NCBI RefSeq assembly: GCF_016482685.1
Contig: NZ_JACYHF010000014.1
Span: forward strand, 62,001 to 126,000
From: Streptomyces sp. DSM 110735
GTDB taxonomy: Bacteria; Actinomycetota; Actinomycetes; Streptomycetales; Streptomycetaceae
DNA length: 64,000 bases
Direction of reading: 5' to 3'
Shown one piece after another: positions 52,741 through 61,276 of this stretch. Made by a program: the position numbers and the translations under genes. The notes under the pieces were generated by a model that saw only the letters and a list, made by a program, of their open reading frames with translations, was not told where the DNA came from and did not search any database. The number at the start of each line of letters is the position of its first letter. The stretch's first letter is position 1.

Positions 52741-53550
52741 CTACACGGCGGCGGGCTCGGTCTCCGGGGAGTTGTCCTGCGCGTCGCCCCCGGCCGCTGC
52801 CTCCGCCCGGTCCCGGATCTCGCGGCGGACCAGGAACCACCAGCCCACCGGCACGGCGGCGGCGAACAGCCACCACTGGATCATGTACGCGTAGTTCAGC
52901 GGAGCGTCCTCGCTGCCCGGGCTGGAGATCTGCTCCGGGGTGTCGCCCCTGGGCGCGGGCGCGGTCTGCTCGATGTAGCCGCCGACCACCTTCGCGCCGA
53001 GGCGCCGTGCCTCCGTCGCGCTGTTGATCAGCATGATCTGCCGGTCGGGCAGCCCCTTGACGTTCTTGATGCCGCTGGCCGCCGTCGTCTCGTCGGCCAT
53101 GAGCCGCCCGGTGACGGTGGTCCTGCCCGCCGGAGGCGCCGGGATCTTCGGGAAGGCGGTCTGCACGCCGTTGGCGGGGATCCAGCCCCGGTTGACCAGC
53201 ACGACCGCGCCGTCCGTCAGCCGCAGCGGGGTCAGGACGTGGAAGCCGACCTCGCCGTCGGAGTTGGTGCGGCGGCGGACGACCACCTCGTGGGCGGTGT
53301 CGAAGGTGCCGGTCGCGGTGACGGTGCGGTACTTGTCCAGACGGGTCACGGCGTGCCCGGGGGAGGTGAGCCGCTCGACCGGGACCGGCTCGGCGTGCAG
53401 CGCCCGCGAGACCAGGTTGTTGCGCGCGGTGCGCTCCTCGTACCGGTGCTGCTGCCAGAAGCCGAGCCTGATCATCGTCGGGATCAGCGCGATCGCGACA
53501 AGGGTGAGGATCACCCACTGGAGGGTCAGCAGGAAGCGGTAGCGGTGCAC
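52741..53550 (-). CDS. SURF1-family protein
   Basis: A 269-residue membrane protein. N-terminal helix: LQWVILTLVAIALIPTMIRLGFWQ; C-terminal helix: YMIQWWLFAAAVPVGWWFLV. The family motif LVNRGWIPA lies in the outer domain, and TVTGTFD-type (VTATGTFDTAHEVVV) and VTGRLMADE strands match. SURF1 helps assemble cytochrome c oxidase, although no oxidase gene is in view. The start is uncertain: GTG at 53550 has AGGAG about 12 bases upstream, while ATG at 53583 lacks a site. Confidence 0.88.
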   Translation of the reverse strand: MHRYRFLLTLQWVILTLVAIALIPTMIRLGFWQQHRYEERTARNNLVSRALHAEPVPVERLTSPGHAVTRLDKYRTVTATGTFDTAHEVVVRRRTNSDGEVGFHVLTPLRLTDGAVVLVNRGWIPANGVQTAFPKIPAPPAGRTTVTGRLMADETTAASGIKNVKGLPDRQIMLINSATEARRLGAKVVGGYIEQTAPAPRGDTPEQISSPGSEDAPLNYAYMIQWWLFAAAVPVGWWFLVRREIRDRAEAAAGGDAQDNSPETEPAAV

Positions 53551-53617
53551 CCCACGACGGTACTCCTGAGCCGTGGGGCGCATTCGGGCGGGTACCGGGT
53601 CACACCCGGGCACCAGG

Positions 53618-53851
53618 TCACACCCGGTCGACCACCCCCGTCCTGCCCTCGGCCCGCGCGCAGTGGGCACCGCAGTACCAGTGACCCTCCACCTCGACGC
53701 CCTGCCCGATGATCTGCACCCGGCAGTGCTCGCAGATGGGGGCCATGCGGTGAATGGCGCAGGAGAAGCAGTCGAAGACGTGCACCGCGCCCTGCGCGTG
53801 GACCTCGAAGGTCATTCCGTAGTCATTGCCGCAGACTTCGCATCTCGCCAT
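53618..53851 (-). CDS. Eight-cysteine zinc-ribbon or metallothionein-like mini-protein
   Basis: A 77-residue protein with four Cys pairs: Cys4/Cys7, Cys28/Cys31, Cys40/Cys43 and Cys60/Cys64, plus several His. The spacing is that of two treble-clef or LIM-like zinc sites rather than the dense clusters of true metallothioneins, although databases often use that name. It starts MARCEVCGNDYG, the usual beginning of this small actinobacterial family. It is close behind the exonuclease gene. The role is unknown; protein or nucleic-acid binding is possible. Confidence 0.8.
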   Translation of the reverse strand: MARCEVCGNDYGMTFEVHAQGAVHVFDCFSCAIHRMAPICEHCRVQIIGQGVEVEGHWYCGAHCARAEGRTGVVDRV

Positions 53852-53976
53852 GCGGCTCAGGGTGAGCCGTCCAGGGGCGCCGGGCGAGCGGGGGCGGGGC
53901 GAGTCGCGGCGAATCACCCGTCCGCCCGGTCGCCTGGCATGCCCACCGGTCCGCGTGGGCCACTCGTCCGCGTGGG

Positions 53977-54963
53977 CTACGGCGCCTCTTCGGCGGGTTC
54001 CACGTCCCGCAGCAACTGCCCGAACGCCGCCTCGTCCACCACCGGGGTGCCGAACTGGCGCGCCTTGGCCGTCTTCGAGGTGCCCGAGTCGGGGTCGTTG
54101 GTGACCAGCAGACTGGTGAGCCGGGACAGGCTCGTCGCCACGTGCAGCCCGGCCTCGGTCGCCCGGTCCTCCAGCAGGTCGCGCTCGGTGGAGGTGTCGC
54201 CCGAGAACGCCACCCGCATGCCCTGCTTGAGACGTTTGCCCGGTTCGTACCGCCCGGGGTTGGGGTACGGGCACGCGGGTCGCTTGCGCGCCGGACGCCA
54301 GCTCGACGAGCCGCCGTAACCGCCGCCGCCCTGGCGGCCGATGCGGGGCGCGTCCGACCACTCGGTGAGCGGACGGCACTCCAGCAGCGGCAGCCGTACG
54401 TTCCCCGCCGCCGCCGCGCGCAGGCTCGGCCGGAACGCCTCGGCCAGCACCCGCGCGTCGTCCAGGGCGTGGTGGGCGCGCTGCTGCACGACCCCGAAGT
54501 GCGCCGCGAGGGACTCCAGCTTGAAGTTGGGCAGCGGCAGTCCCAGCTCCTTGGAGAGGGCGATGGTGCACAGCCGCTGCCGCACCGGGGGTTCCTTGCT
54601 GGCGCGCGCGTACTCCCGCGCGATCATCTGCCAGTCGAAGACCGCGTTGTGCGCGACCAGCACCCGGTCCGCGAGCCGGGCCGCGAACTCCTCCGCCACC
54701 TCTGTGAAGAGCGGCGCCCCTTCGAGGACGTCGCTCGTCAGCCCGTGTATCCACACCGGACCCGGATCGCGCTCGGGGTTGACCAGCGTGTACCAGTGGT
54801 CCTCGACCTCGCCGCGCGCGTCCAGGCGGTAGACGGCGGCCGAGATGATCCGGTCGTCGCGGGCCAGGCCGGTGGTCTCCACGTCAACGACCGCGTATCC
54901 CTTCGGATACACGGCCGGCCACGGGGCGGGGGAGGACACAGCGGTCGCACGGTCTTCGAGCAT
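53977..54963 (-). CDS. DEDDh 3'-5' exonuclease with C-terminal BRCT domain
   Basis: A 328-residue protein. The exonuclease domain has Asp27/Glu29 in AVVDVETTG, the second Asp in LVAHNAVFDWQ, and the His/Asp pair in HHALDDARVL, all of the DnaQ-type DEDDh set. Residues about 240-320 form a BRCT domain (KQGMRVAFSGDTSTERDLLEDRATEAGLHV, then TSLLVTNDPDSGTSK). A linker is basic and Gly/Ser-rich. It probably acts in DNA repair rather than as the replicase proofreader. ATG at 54963 is used; a GTG two codons upstream is possible. Confidence 0.9.
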   Translation of the reverse strand: MLEDRATAVSSPAPWPAVYPKGYAVVDVETTGLARDDRIISAAVYRLDARGEVEDHWYTLVNPERDPGPVWIHGLTSDVLEGAPLFTEVAEEFAARLADRVLVAHNAVFDWQMIAREYARASKEPPVRQRLCTIALSKELGLPLPNFKLESLAAHFGVVQQRAHHALDDARVLAEAFRPSLRAAAAGNVRLPLLECRPLTEWSDAPRIGRQGGGGYGGSSSWRPARKRPACPYPNPGRYEPGKRLKQGMRVAFSGDTSTERDLLEDRATEAGLHVATSLSRLTSLLVTNDPDSGTSKTAKARQFGTPVVDEAAFGQLLRDVEPAEEAP

Positions 54964-55039
54964 GGTCACTGAGGATACGGGCCACCACCGACACCGAGGG
55001 CCCCCAGGGGCGCACTCCCCGCCCTCCCGGGTCGGCCGT

Positions 55040-55108
55040 CGCATGCCTGTGCGGCCATGGCCCGTATGCCTGTACGGTCCCGGTCCGTATGCCTGTACGG
55101 CTCCGGGC
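55040..55108. repeat. Three 23-bp tandem repeats with inverted-repeat cores
   Basis: Units at 55040-55062, 55063-55085 and 55086-55108 are in exact register. Units 2 and 3 contain CCGTA-TGCCTG-TACGG; unit 1 has CGCA-TGCCTG-TGCG, where a T-to-C change on the left arm is matched by A-to-G on the right. The array lies in the 343-base spacer between the divergent exonuclease and alcohol dehydrogenase genes. The rest of that spacer shows no gene. Confidence 0.88.
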
Positions 55109-55306
55109 GAGCGCCTGTTCGTGCCCGGCGCGCGCACCCGGGCGGCGGCACCCCGCGAACCCCGCCGAGCGGACGCCGAGTTCACCCGCACCGCTCCCTT
55201 TTCCCTGGTCCGGAGCCCCCTGGGCGCGCGGCACGCCCCCGGCACGGCGTACCGTGAGACGCGCTCGACCACCGCCGAGCCCCCCCGTACAAGAAAGACC
55301 CGCACC

Positions 55307-56353
55307 ATGCGCGCCACCACCATCCACGCCCCCTTCGACATGCGCGTGGAGGACGTGCCCGAGCCGGTGGTGCAGTTGCCCACCGACGCCGTCGTACGGG
55401 TGCTGCGCGCCTGCATCTGCGGCAGCGACCTGTGGGCCTACCGCGGCGAAGCCGCCCGGCAGCCCGGTCAGCGCATCGGGCACGAGTTCCTCGGCGTCGT
55501 CGAGGAGACCGGCTCCGAGGTGGGCACGGTCAGGCGCGGGGACCTCGTGGTCGCCCCCTTCATGTGGTCCGACGGCACCTGCGAGTACTGCCGCGAGGGT
55601 CTGACCACCTCCTGCGTGCACGGCGGCTTCTGGGGCTCGGTCGGCTACGACGGCGGACAGGGCGAAGCCGTGCGCGTGCCGTTCGCCGACGGCACCCTCG
55701 TCGCGCTGCCCAAGGAGGCGGCCACCGACGACCACCTGCTCACCTCCCTGCTCACCCTCTCCGACGTGCTCGGCACCGGCCACCACGCCGCCCTCGGCGC
55801 GGGCGTCCGCCCCGGCTCCACGGTCGCCGTCGTCGGTGACGGCGCGGTCGGACTGTGCGCCGTGCTCGCCGCCAAGCGGCTCGGCGCCGAGCGGATCATC
55901 GCGCTCGGCCGGCACGAGGTCCGCACCGAGATCGCCCGCCGCTTCGGCGCCACCGACGTGGTCGCCTCGCGCGGCGAGGAGGCCGTCGCCGCCGTCCGCG
56001 AGCTGACCCGTGGCCAGGGCGCGCACTGCGTGATCGAGGCCGTCGGCACCGAGCAGTCCATGAGCACGGCCGTCCACATCACCCGCGACGGCGGCTCCAT
56101 CGGCTACGTCGGCGTGCCCCACGGCAGCGGCACCGGGCTCGACCTCAGCGTCATGTTCGACCGCAACATCGCCCTGCGCGGCGGTGTCGCACCGGTCCGC
56201 GCCTACATCCCCGACCTGCTGCCCGACGTGCTCGACGGCACGATCGACCCCTCCCCGGTCTTCGACATGACCGTGGACGTCGAGGGCGTCCCGGACGGCT
56301 ACAAGGCGATGGACGAGCGCACGGCTCTCAAGGTGCTCGTCACCAACGGCTGA
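55307..56353 (+). CDS. Zinc-dependent alcohol dehydrogenase (MDR superfamily)
   Basis: A 348-residue medium-chain dehydrogenase. The catalytic zinc ligands are in ACICGSDLW and GHEFLG, and the structural zinc lobe is reduced (GTCEYCREGLTTSC, three Cys). The NAD(P) motif is VAVVGDGAVGLCAVLAAKRLG. C-terminal PSPVFDMTVDVEGVPDGYKAMDER is typical of the sorbitol/threonine dehydrogenase-like branch. ATG at 55307 (MRATTIHAPFDMRVED) is the family start; a weak AAGAAAG lies upstream. The substrate is unknown. The tandem repeats upstream may serve its regulator. Confidence 0.9.
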   Translation: MRATTIHAPFDMRVEDVPEPVVQLPTDAVVRVLRACICGSDLWAYRGEAARQPGQRIGHEFLGVVEETGSEVGTVRRGDLVVAPFMWSDGTCEYCREGLTTSCVHGGFWGSVGYDGGQGEAVRVPFADGTLVALPKEAATDDHLLTSLLTLSDVLGTGHHAALGAGVRPGSTVAVVGDGAVGLCAVLAAKRLGAERIIALGRHEVRTEIARRFGATDVVASRGEEAVAAVRELTRGQGAHCVIEAVGTEQSMSTAVHITRDGGSIGYVGVPHGSGTGLDLSVMFDRNIALRGGVAPVRAYIPDLLPDVLDGTIDPSPVFDMTVDVEGVPDGYKAMDERTALKVLVTNG

Positions 56354-56374
56354 ACGCCGGGCGGGTACGGCGGT

Positions 56375-57379
56375 TCAGGACCAGCGGATCGGCAGCGGCA
56401 GCGCCGTGAGCAGTCCCGAGACCGCCACCACCGCGCCCAGCGCGATCACCTCCGCCCGCGCGGGCGCGGCTGCGGCGAGCGGGTCACCGCTCCTGCCCAG
56501 CCGCACCCGCGCCCACAGCGCGAGCACGGCGACGACGGCGACGAGCAGCACCTTGGCCAGCAGGGTGCGCCCGTACGCCGTCGTCGTGAGCTGGTCCAGG
56601 ACCGTGCCCGGCGGCATCCGGCGCAGCGCGCTCCACACACCGGTCGCGGTGAGCGCGGCGAGGAGCAGCGCCGCCAGGCGCGCGTACCGCCCGAGCAGCG
56701 CCGCGCTCGCGGGACCACCCCGCCACAACCGCAACACCCGCAGCGTGTACGGCAGTCCGCCCGTCCACAGCGCCGCACAGGTCAGATGCGTGAGCGTCAG
56801 CAGCGAACCGGTGAGCGGACCCTGCTCGGCGACTAGGTGGGCACGCAACGCCTCCGCGATCAACACACCTGTTAGTGGCCACAGTTGGAGCCCCGGACGG
56901 CGCGAACGGGCGCACAGCGCGGCCAGCAGAAAGGCGTTGACCTCCAGCAGGGCCAGCCTGCCGTCGCGGGAGGCGTAGAGACCGCCGAGGTCGATCTGCC
57001 CGAGGTCGCGCGGGACGAGGTTGCCGGTGGCGACGACGGAGGCGAGCGCCAGTGCCGCCGCGCAGCCGACCCCGTTCGCCAACGGCGCCCAACGGGAGGG
57101 GCGTTCACCGGGAGCACCCGGCAGTCCGTCCGCCAGCCTCCCCGTGAACAGCTCACCCAGCGACACGCTCAGCGCGGCGAACAGCACCCCGCGCAGCAGC
57201 GCCGTCCCGCCCGCACCGGGCGCCGCCGCCTCCCCGGTGCCGTGCAGCGCGGCACTCGGACCCCACAGCGGTATGGCGGCGGCGAGCAGGGCCAGCACCA
57301 GCACCGCCCCGCCCCGCCGCACACCGGTCCGCACATCCGGGGACGCGTCGACGGCGGAGGCGCTTCGCGGAGAACTCAC
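56375..57379 (-). CDS. CopD-family copper resistance membrane protein
   Basis: A 334-residue protein with about eight hydrophobic helices. The CopD domain is in the C-terminal half (LLTLTHLTCAALWTGGLPYTLRVL, SALRRMPPGTVLDQLTTTAYGRTLLAKVLLVAVVAVLALWARV), with the His pattern of that family. CopD is thought to move copper across the inner membrane; no CopC partner is next to it. Its stop is 22 bases from the stop of the convergent dehydrogenase gene. GTG at 57379 is the likely start, with a weak ribosome site. Confidence 0.83.
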   Translation of the reverse strand: MSSPRSASAVDASPDVRTGVRRGGAVLVLALLAAAIPLWGPSAALHGTGEAAAPGAGGTALLRGVLFAALSVSLGELFTGRLADGLPGAPGERPSRWAPLANGVGCAAALALASVVATGNLVPRDLGQIDLGGLYASRDGRLALLEVNAFLLAALCARSRRPGLQLWPLTGVLIAEALRAHLVAEQGPLTGSLLTLTHLTCAALWTGGLPYTLRVLRLWRGGPASAALLGRYARLAALLLAALTATGVWSALRRMPPGTVLDQLTTTAYGRTLLAKVLLVAVVAVLALWARVRLGRSGDPLAAAAPARAEVIALGAVVAVSGLLTALPLPIRWS

Positions 57380-57449
57380 CTGCCGATACTGGCCAATTGG
57401 GCGTTCACCGGACAAGTGCGCCTAGGCGGAAGCCGATTGGCGCGTGCCC

Positions 57450-58832
57450 TCAGCTCCAAGTAGCCGCGCTGGACCCCCACGGAACCGGCGGCGCCGCCCA
57501 GTCCGTCGGTCCGCCCGTGAACGACACCGGAGGGCGGGCGTACCGCAACCGCCCCAGCGGGCTGTCCCGTTCGGCCAGCCACGCCTCCTCCTCGTACTTC
57601 GGACCGCCAAGGGACGGGTCGGGACCCGCCTCGTTCGTCAGCCAGTGCGCGGTCCGGGCGAGGGCGAGGCGGACCAGACGTCCCTGTCCGTCGCGGGACC
57701 GCTCGCCCAGGGCGCGCAGGATGCCCGCCGCCATCAGATAGCCGGAGCCGTGGTCCAGGGCTTGCGCGGGCAGGGCGCCGGGTTCCATGGTCGAGCCCTC
57801 GGTCGCGGCGATGCCGGTCGCGACCTGGACCAGGCTGTCGAAGCCGCGCCGCTCGCGCCAGGGACCGTACGCGCCCCACGCCGAGACCTGCGCGACGACC
57901 AGCCCGGGAAAGCGCTCGGACAGCGCTTCGGGGGAGAGCCCGAAGCGGTCCAGGGCGCCGGGGCGGTAGCCGGTGACGACCACGTCCGCCGAGGCCAGCA
58001 GCTCCTCCAGCACCTTGGTGTCGGCGCTGAGTTCGAGAGTGGTGGACCGCTTCCCGAAGCCCGTGTCCGCGTGCTGGTCGGCGAGTTCGGGCAGCTCGGG
58101 CCCGTCCACGCGCAGCACGTCGGCGCCGAGCAGCGCGAGCGTGCGGGTGGCCACGGGACCGGCGAGCACCCGGGTGAGGTCCAGGACACGCAGCCCCGCG
58201 GCGGGCAGCAGCGGCGCCGACTTGCCGTCCAGCGGCGGGAGTTCGCGTGCCGACGCCGCGCCGATCGGGGCACGCTCCACCAGCGGACGCTGCGCCACCT
58301 CGGCGCCCTGCGGATGCGCCACCCACTGCCCCGGCGTGCGCAGCGCCACCGCGAGACCCCCGGCGGCGTACACCGCCTCCTCGATCTCCAGCGCGGAGCG
58401 TTCCAGGAACAGCCGCTCCACGTCCTCGGGGTCCGCGCCATCGGGCAGTCCGAGCGCGCCGAGGAGCCGGAGCCGGTGGTGCGGGTAGTTGGCGTGGGTG
58501 CGCACCCAGCCGTAGCCCGCCCGCCACCAGCGCGACAGGGGTGCGAAGTTGACCGGTGCCCGCCCGTCGATCCGTAGCACCCGCTCGCTGTGGAAGGCGG
58601 TGGCGACCGCCCCGTCGTCCACCACGGCGCGCGGCACCGCGCCGAGCCCGGCCCGCAGCGCACCCAGCTCGGCGGCGGCCAGCGCGCACGTGCCCACGCA
58701 CGCGCGCGCCAGCCGCTGCACCGGGAGACGGGAGATCAGAGCCGTCGGGCGCTCGACGGAGACCAGCCGCGCGAGCAGCTCGGGATCGCCGCCCAGCGCG
58801 GCCCAGGCGGACTTGATCATGGGATCGGTCAT
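57450..58832 (-). CDS. CaiB/BaiF-type CoA transferase with rearranged halves
   Basis: A 460-residue protein. Residues about 230-430 hold what is usually the N-terminal part of the family: GLRVLDLTRVLAGPVATRTLALLGADVLRVDGPE, STTLELSADTKVLEELL and RRGFDSLVQVATGIA, whose Asp is the usual acyl-CoA-forming residue. The first 215 residues contain sequence resembling the normal C-terminal half (FLERSALEIEEAVYAAGGLAVALRTPGQW). The order therefore looks swapped relative to a classical CaiB. It should move CoA between carboxylic acids. ATG at 58832 (MTDPMIKSAW) was chosen. Confidence 0.85.
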   Translation of the reverse strand: MTDPMIKSAWAALGGDPELLARLVSVERPTALISRLPVQRLARACVGTCALAAAELGALRAGLGAVPRAVVDDGAVATAFHSERVLRIDGRAPVNFAPLSRWWRAGYGWVRTHANYPHHRLRLLGALGLPDGADPEDVERLFLERSALEIEEAVYAAGGLAVALRTPGQWVAHPQGAEVAQRPLVERAPIGAASARELPPLDGKSAPLLPAAGLRVLDLTRVLAGPVATRTLALLGADVLRVDGPELPELADQHADTGFGKRSTTLELSADTKVLEELLASADVVVTGYRPGALDRFGLSPEALSERFPGLVVAQVSAWGAYGPWRERRGFDSLVQVATGIAATEGSTMEPGALPAQALDHGSGYLMAAGILRALGERSRDGQGRLVRLALARTAHWLTNEAGPDPSLGGPKYEEEAWLAERDSPLGRLRYARPPVSFTGGPTDWAAPPVPWGSSAATWS

Positions 58833-58905
58833 CGCTGCACTATGCATCAGCCGCCCGACCCCCACAAGGAGGCGCCCGTCCGTCGCGCCGACCGGGTCGG
58901 TCCCC

Positions 58906-59400
58906 TCAGCCCGCGCGTCCGGTCCGGCGGCGGAGGAGGACCAGCGCCCGCACCAGACAGGCTGCCAGGACGACCGCGCAGACGAGGGTGAGCGGATTGA
59001 TCCAGCCGCTCACGAAGTCCTTGTGCGTGCCGTCGTCCCAGTGGCAGGTCACCCGTGGCGGCAGGACGCCGCTGTCGTAGCGGAGCAGATGGACCGGCGG
59101 GTGCAGTTCGAGCCGGTCGGGACAGGCGTGGGCCGGGATGGTCAGGACGACCTGGAGGCAGCCGAGCAGATAGCAGACGATCCCCGTGACGGCGGATGCC
59201 TTGCCGAGGCCGACGAGCCGGTGGACCTCGCGGGACCGGACGACGGTGCGGGCGTGGGTGTTCCGGCTGTCAGACGTGGCGAAGTCCTCCCGAAGTCCTG
59301 CCGTGAACAGCCCGGTTGGGCCGTCGGTGGAGATCAACCTAGACCAGCCGGGAGAGAGGCACGGCCTGGCGGGCGCACCGGCGTACTCGCCGTCGCCCAC
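58906..59400 (-). CDS. Two-helix membrane protein of unknown function
   Basis: A protein of up to 164 residues. It has two hydrophobic stretches, ASAVTGIVCYLLGCLQVVLTI (about 69-88) and NPLTLVCAVVLAACLVRALVLL (about 134-155), with a short domain between them holding two Cys (AHACPDRLEL and VTCHWDDGTH). I do not recognise the family. The first 60 residues are not convincing; GTG at 59400 or TTG at 59337 are the only reasonable starts. It lies 54 bases behind the subtilase stop on the same strand. Confidence 0.5.
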   Translation of the reverse strand: MGDGEYAGAPARPCLSPGWSRLISTDGPTGLFTAGLREDFATSDSRNTHARTVVRSREVHRLVGLGKASAVTGIVCYLLGCLQVVLTIPAHACPDRLELHPPVHLLRYDSGVLPPRVTCHWDDGTHKDFVSGWINPLTLVCAVVLAACLVRALVLLRRRTGRAG

Positions 59401-59454
59401 CAGGCCGCATCAGCTCGCTGTCGTCCCCGTGCGGACCCGCCGAAGCGGCAGCGT

Positions 59455-60993
59455 CTAGCGCGTCACAGCCTTCAGCGCGTCCGCGATGCCCCGCCCGTAG
59501 AACCCGTTCCGGTTCTTCGTGCCCTGGCAGACCGCGTCCACCTTGCCGTCGCCGTTGATGTCGTACGGGTCGTCGCAGGCGGTGGGCGTCGCCTCGGCGT
59601 AGAGCAGCGCCTTGACCTGGGCGGCGGTGGCGTGCGGGTGGGTCGACTTGATCAGCGCGGCCACGCCCACGACGTGCGGGGTCGCCATCGACGTACCGGC
59701 CATGTAGCCCCAGGTGCCGCCGGGCAGCGGGCCGAGGATGAGACCGCTGACGGCCGGGGGAGCGGGGGTCTGGTAGGCGGTCGAGTCGCCGCCGGGCGCG
59801 GCGATGTCGATGACGCCGAGTCCGTAGTTGGAGAAGGACGACTTCAGACCCTTGGCGCCGGTCGAGGCGACGGTGACCACGCCCGGGAGCTGGGTCGGGA
59901 TGTCGAAGCACTTGCGCGGGTCGATCGTCCGGTCCGAGGCGGTGCCGTCGTTCGGGGAGACCGGGTCGGTGATCGAGTCGGCGGCGAGGTCGTAGCTCTC
60001 GTTGCCCGCCGCCGCGACGTTGACCGTGCCCTTGCGCTCGGCGTACCGCGAGGCGCGCTCGACGGCGGTGACCAGTGCCTTCTGGTCGGGGTCGTCGGCG
60101 CAGTTGAAGTACCAGGGGTCGGTGTAATAGCTGTTGTTGGTCACGTCCACGTGGTGCTCGGCCGCCCACACGAAGCCGCAGACCACGGACTCGGTGTAGA
60201 AGTAGCCGTCCGGGTTGGCGACCTTGATGCCCGCGACCTTCACGCCCGGCGCCACGCCCGTGATGCCGACGCCGTTCTTGGCGCCCGCGATCTCACCGGC
60301 GACATGCGTGCCGTGCGGGCTCTCCCCGGCGTTCGGGCGCCAGGCGCCGTCGGCGGTGTCCGGCTTGCCGGAGACGCAGTTGACGGAAGCGGAGCGGTCG
60401 AAGTTGGGCGCGATGTCCGGGTGGGTGTCGTCCACCCCGGTGTCGATGACGGCGACGGTGACCTTGCGGCTGCCGAGGGTCTTCTCGTGCGCCTTGTTGG
60501 CCCTGATGGCGGGCAGGTCCCACTGGAGCGGCTCCAGCGGGTCCTCGCCCTGGGCGGCGGACTTCTTCGCGTCGGCCAGTTGCGCCGCGCTGAGCGCCTT
60601 CGGCGTGCCGAGGTCGGTGGTCGACTGGGCGGGCAGCGGGGCGTTGCGGGTGGCACCGGCGGAGTCGACGCCGTGCACGCGGCGGATGACCTTGGCGAAG
60701 TCCGGGTTCGCGGAGTGGACGACGATCACGCCTATCCGGTCGTAACTCGTGACGACCGTGCCGCCGTTGCGTCCTATCGCGCGCCGCACCGACTCGATCG
60801 TGCGACGGTCCGCCGAGGTGTTGACGACGTACGACAGCTCGGGACCGTCGTACGCGCGGGCGGAGGCGTCCGACGCCGGGGCCGTCGGCGCGGCAGCCGA
60901 GGCCGTCGTCGGCAGGAAGCCGAGCGAGGCGGTCAGGGACAGCACGAGCGGCACGGCCGGCGCGAAACGGCGCCGGGAGCGCAGATGAGCCAT
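59455..60993 (-). CDS. Secreted S8 (subtilisin-like) serine peptidase
   Basis: A 512-residue exported protease. Signal peptide: RRRFAPAVPLVLSLTASLG, then TTASAAAP. A propeptide region (inhibitor I9-like, YVVNTSADRRTIESVRRAIGRNGG) precedes the catalytic domain. The triad is visible as Asp in VAVIDTGVDDTHPD, His in SPHGTHVAGEIAG and Ser in GTSMATPHVVG, with the oxyanion Asn in VAAAGNESYD. The C-terminus has an EF-hand-like DINGDGKVDAVC, perhaps binding calcium. ATG at 60993 has GGAG in front. Confidence 0.96.
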   Translation of the reverse strand: MAHLRSRRRFAPAVPLVLSLTASLGFLPTTASAAAPTAPASDASARAYDGPELSYVVNTSADRRTIESVRRAIGRNGGTVVTSYDRIGVIVVHSANPDFAKVIRRVHGVDSAGATRNAPLPAQSTTDLGTPKALSAAQLADAKKSAAQGEDPLEPLQWDLPAIRANKAHEKTLGSRKVTVAVIDTGVDDTHPDIAPNFDRSASVNCVSGKPDTADGAWRPNAGESPHGTHVAGEIAGAKNGVGITGVAPGVKVAGIKVANPDGYFYTESVVCGFVWAAEHHVDVTNNSYYTDPWYFNCADDPDQKALVTAVERASRYAERKGTVNVAAAGNESYDLAADSITDPVSPNDGTASDRTIDPRKCFDIPTQLPGVVTVASTGAKGLKSSFSNYGLGVIDIAAPGGDSTAYQTPAPPAVSGLILGPLPGGTWGYMAGTSMATPHVVGVAALIKSTHPHATAAQVKALLYAEATPTACDDPYDINGDGKVDAVCQGTKNRNGFYGRGIADALKAVTR

Positions 60994-61165
60994 GAAAACT
61001 CCACATCATCCGGATGACAGACCGCCCGGGGCGCAAGGGACCGCCGGGCAGGTACATGACGGGTGGGCAGAGCGAAACTATCCCTGTCGACGCGATGTCC
61101 GAAAGGGCGAAAGGGAGTTGAACCACTCCGGCCGGGGCGCCGTGGCCCCTGACAGGGGTGCGTGC

Positions 61166-61232
61166 GGATCACGCTCCCCCGGCGGGATCACGGTACGGAG
61201 CCGGGTATTGACTCCGGGTAACGTGATCACGT
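61166..61232 (+). promoter_or_regulatory. Operator-like GATCACG repeats and palindrome ahead of the symporter operon
   Basis: GGATCACG occurs at 61166-61173 and 61185-61192, and TGATCACG at 61224-61231, spaced 19 and 39 bases apart, close to whole helical turns. The third lies in the perfect 12-base palindrome ACGTGATCACGT (61221-61232), just downstream of a TTGACT -35-like box (61208-61213). A regulator bound here would contact the core promoter of the DUF485/symporter genes. Confidence 0.5.
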
Positions 61233-61276
61233 CCCATGAGGTCGGCAAGCGCACGCCCGGACGCGAGGAGACTTGA

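Noticed and set aside
58549..61017. 822-codon plus-strand open frame
   Set aside because: It runs antisense to the CoA transferase, the membrane protein and the subtilase, and has only shadow-type composition.
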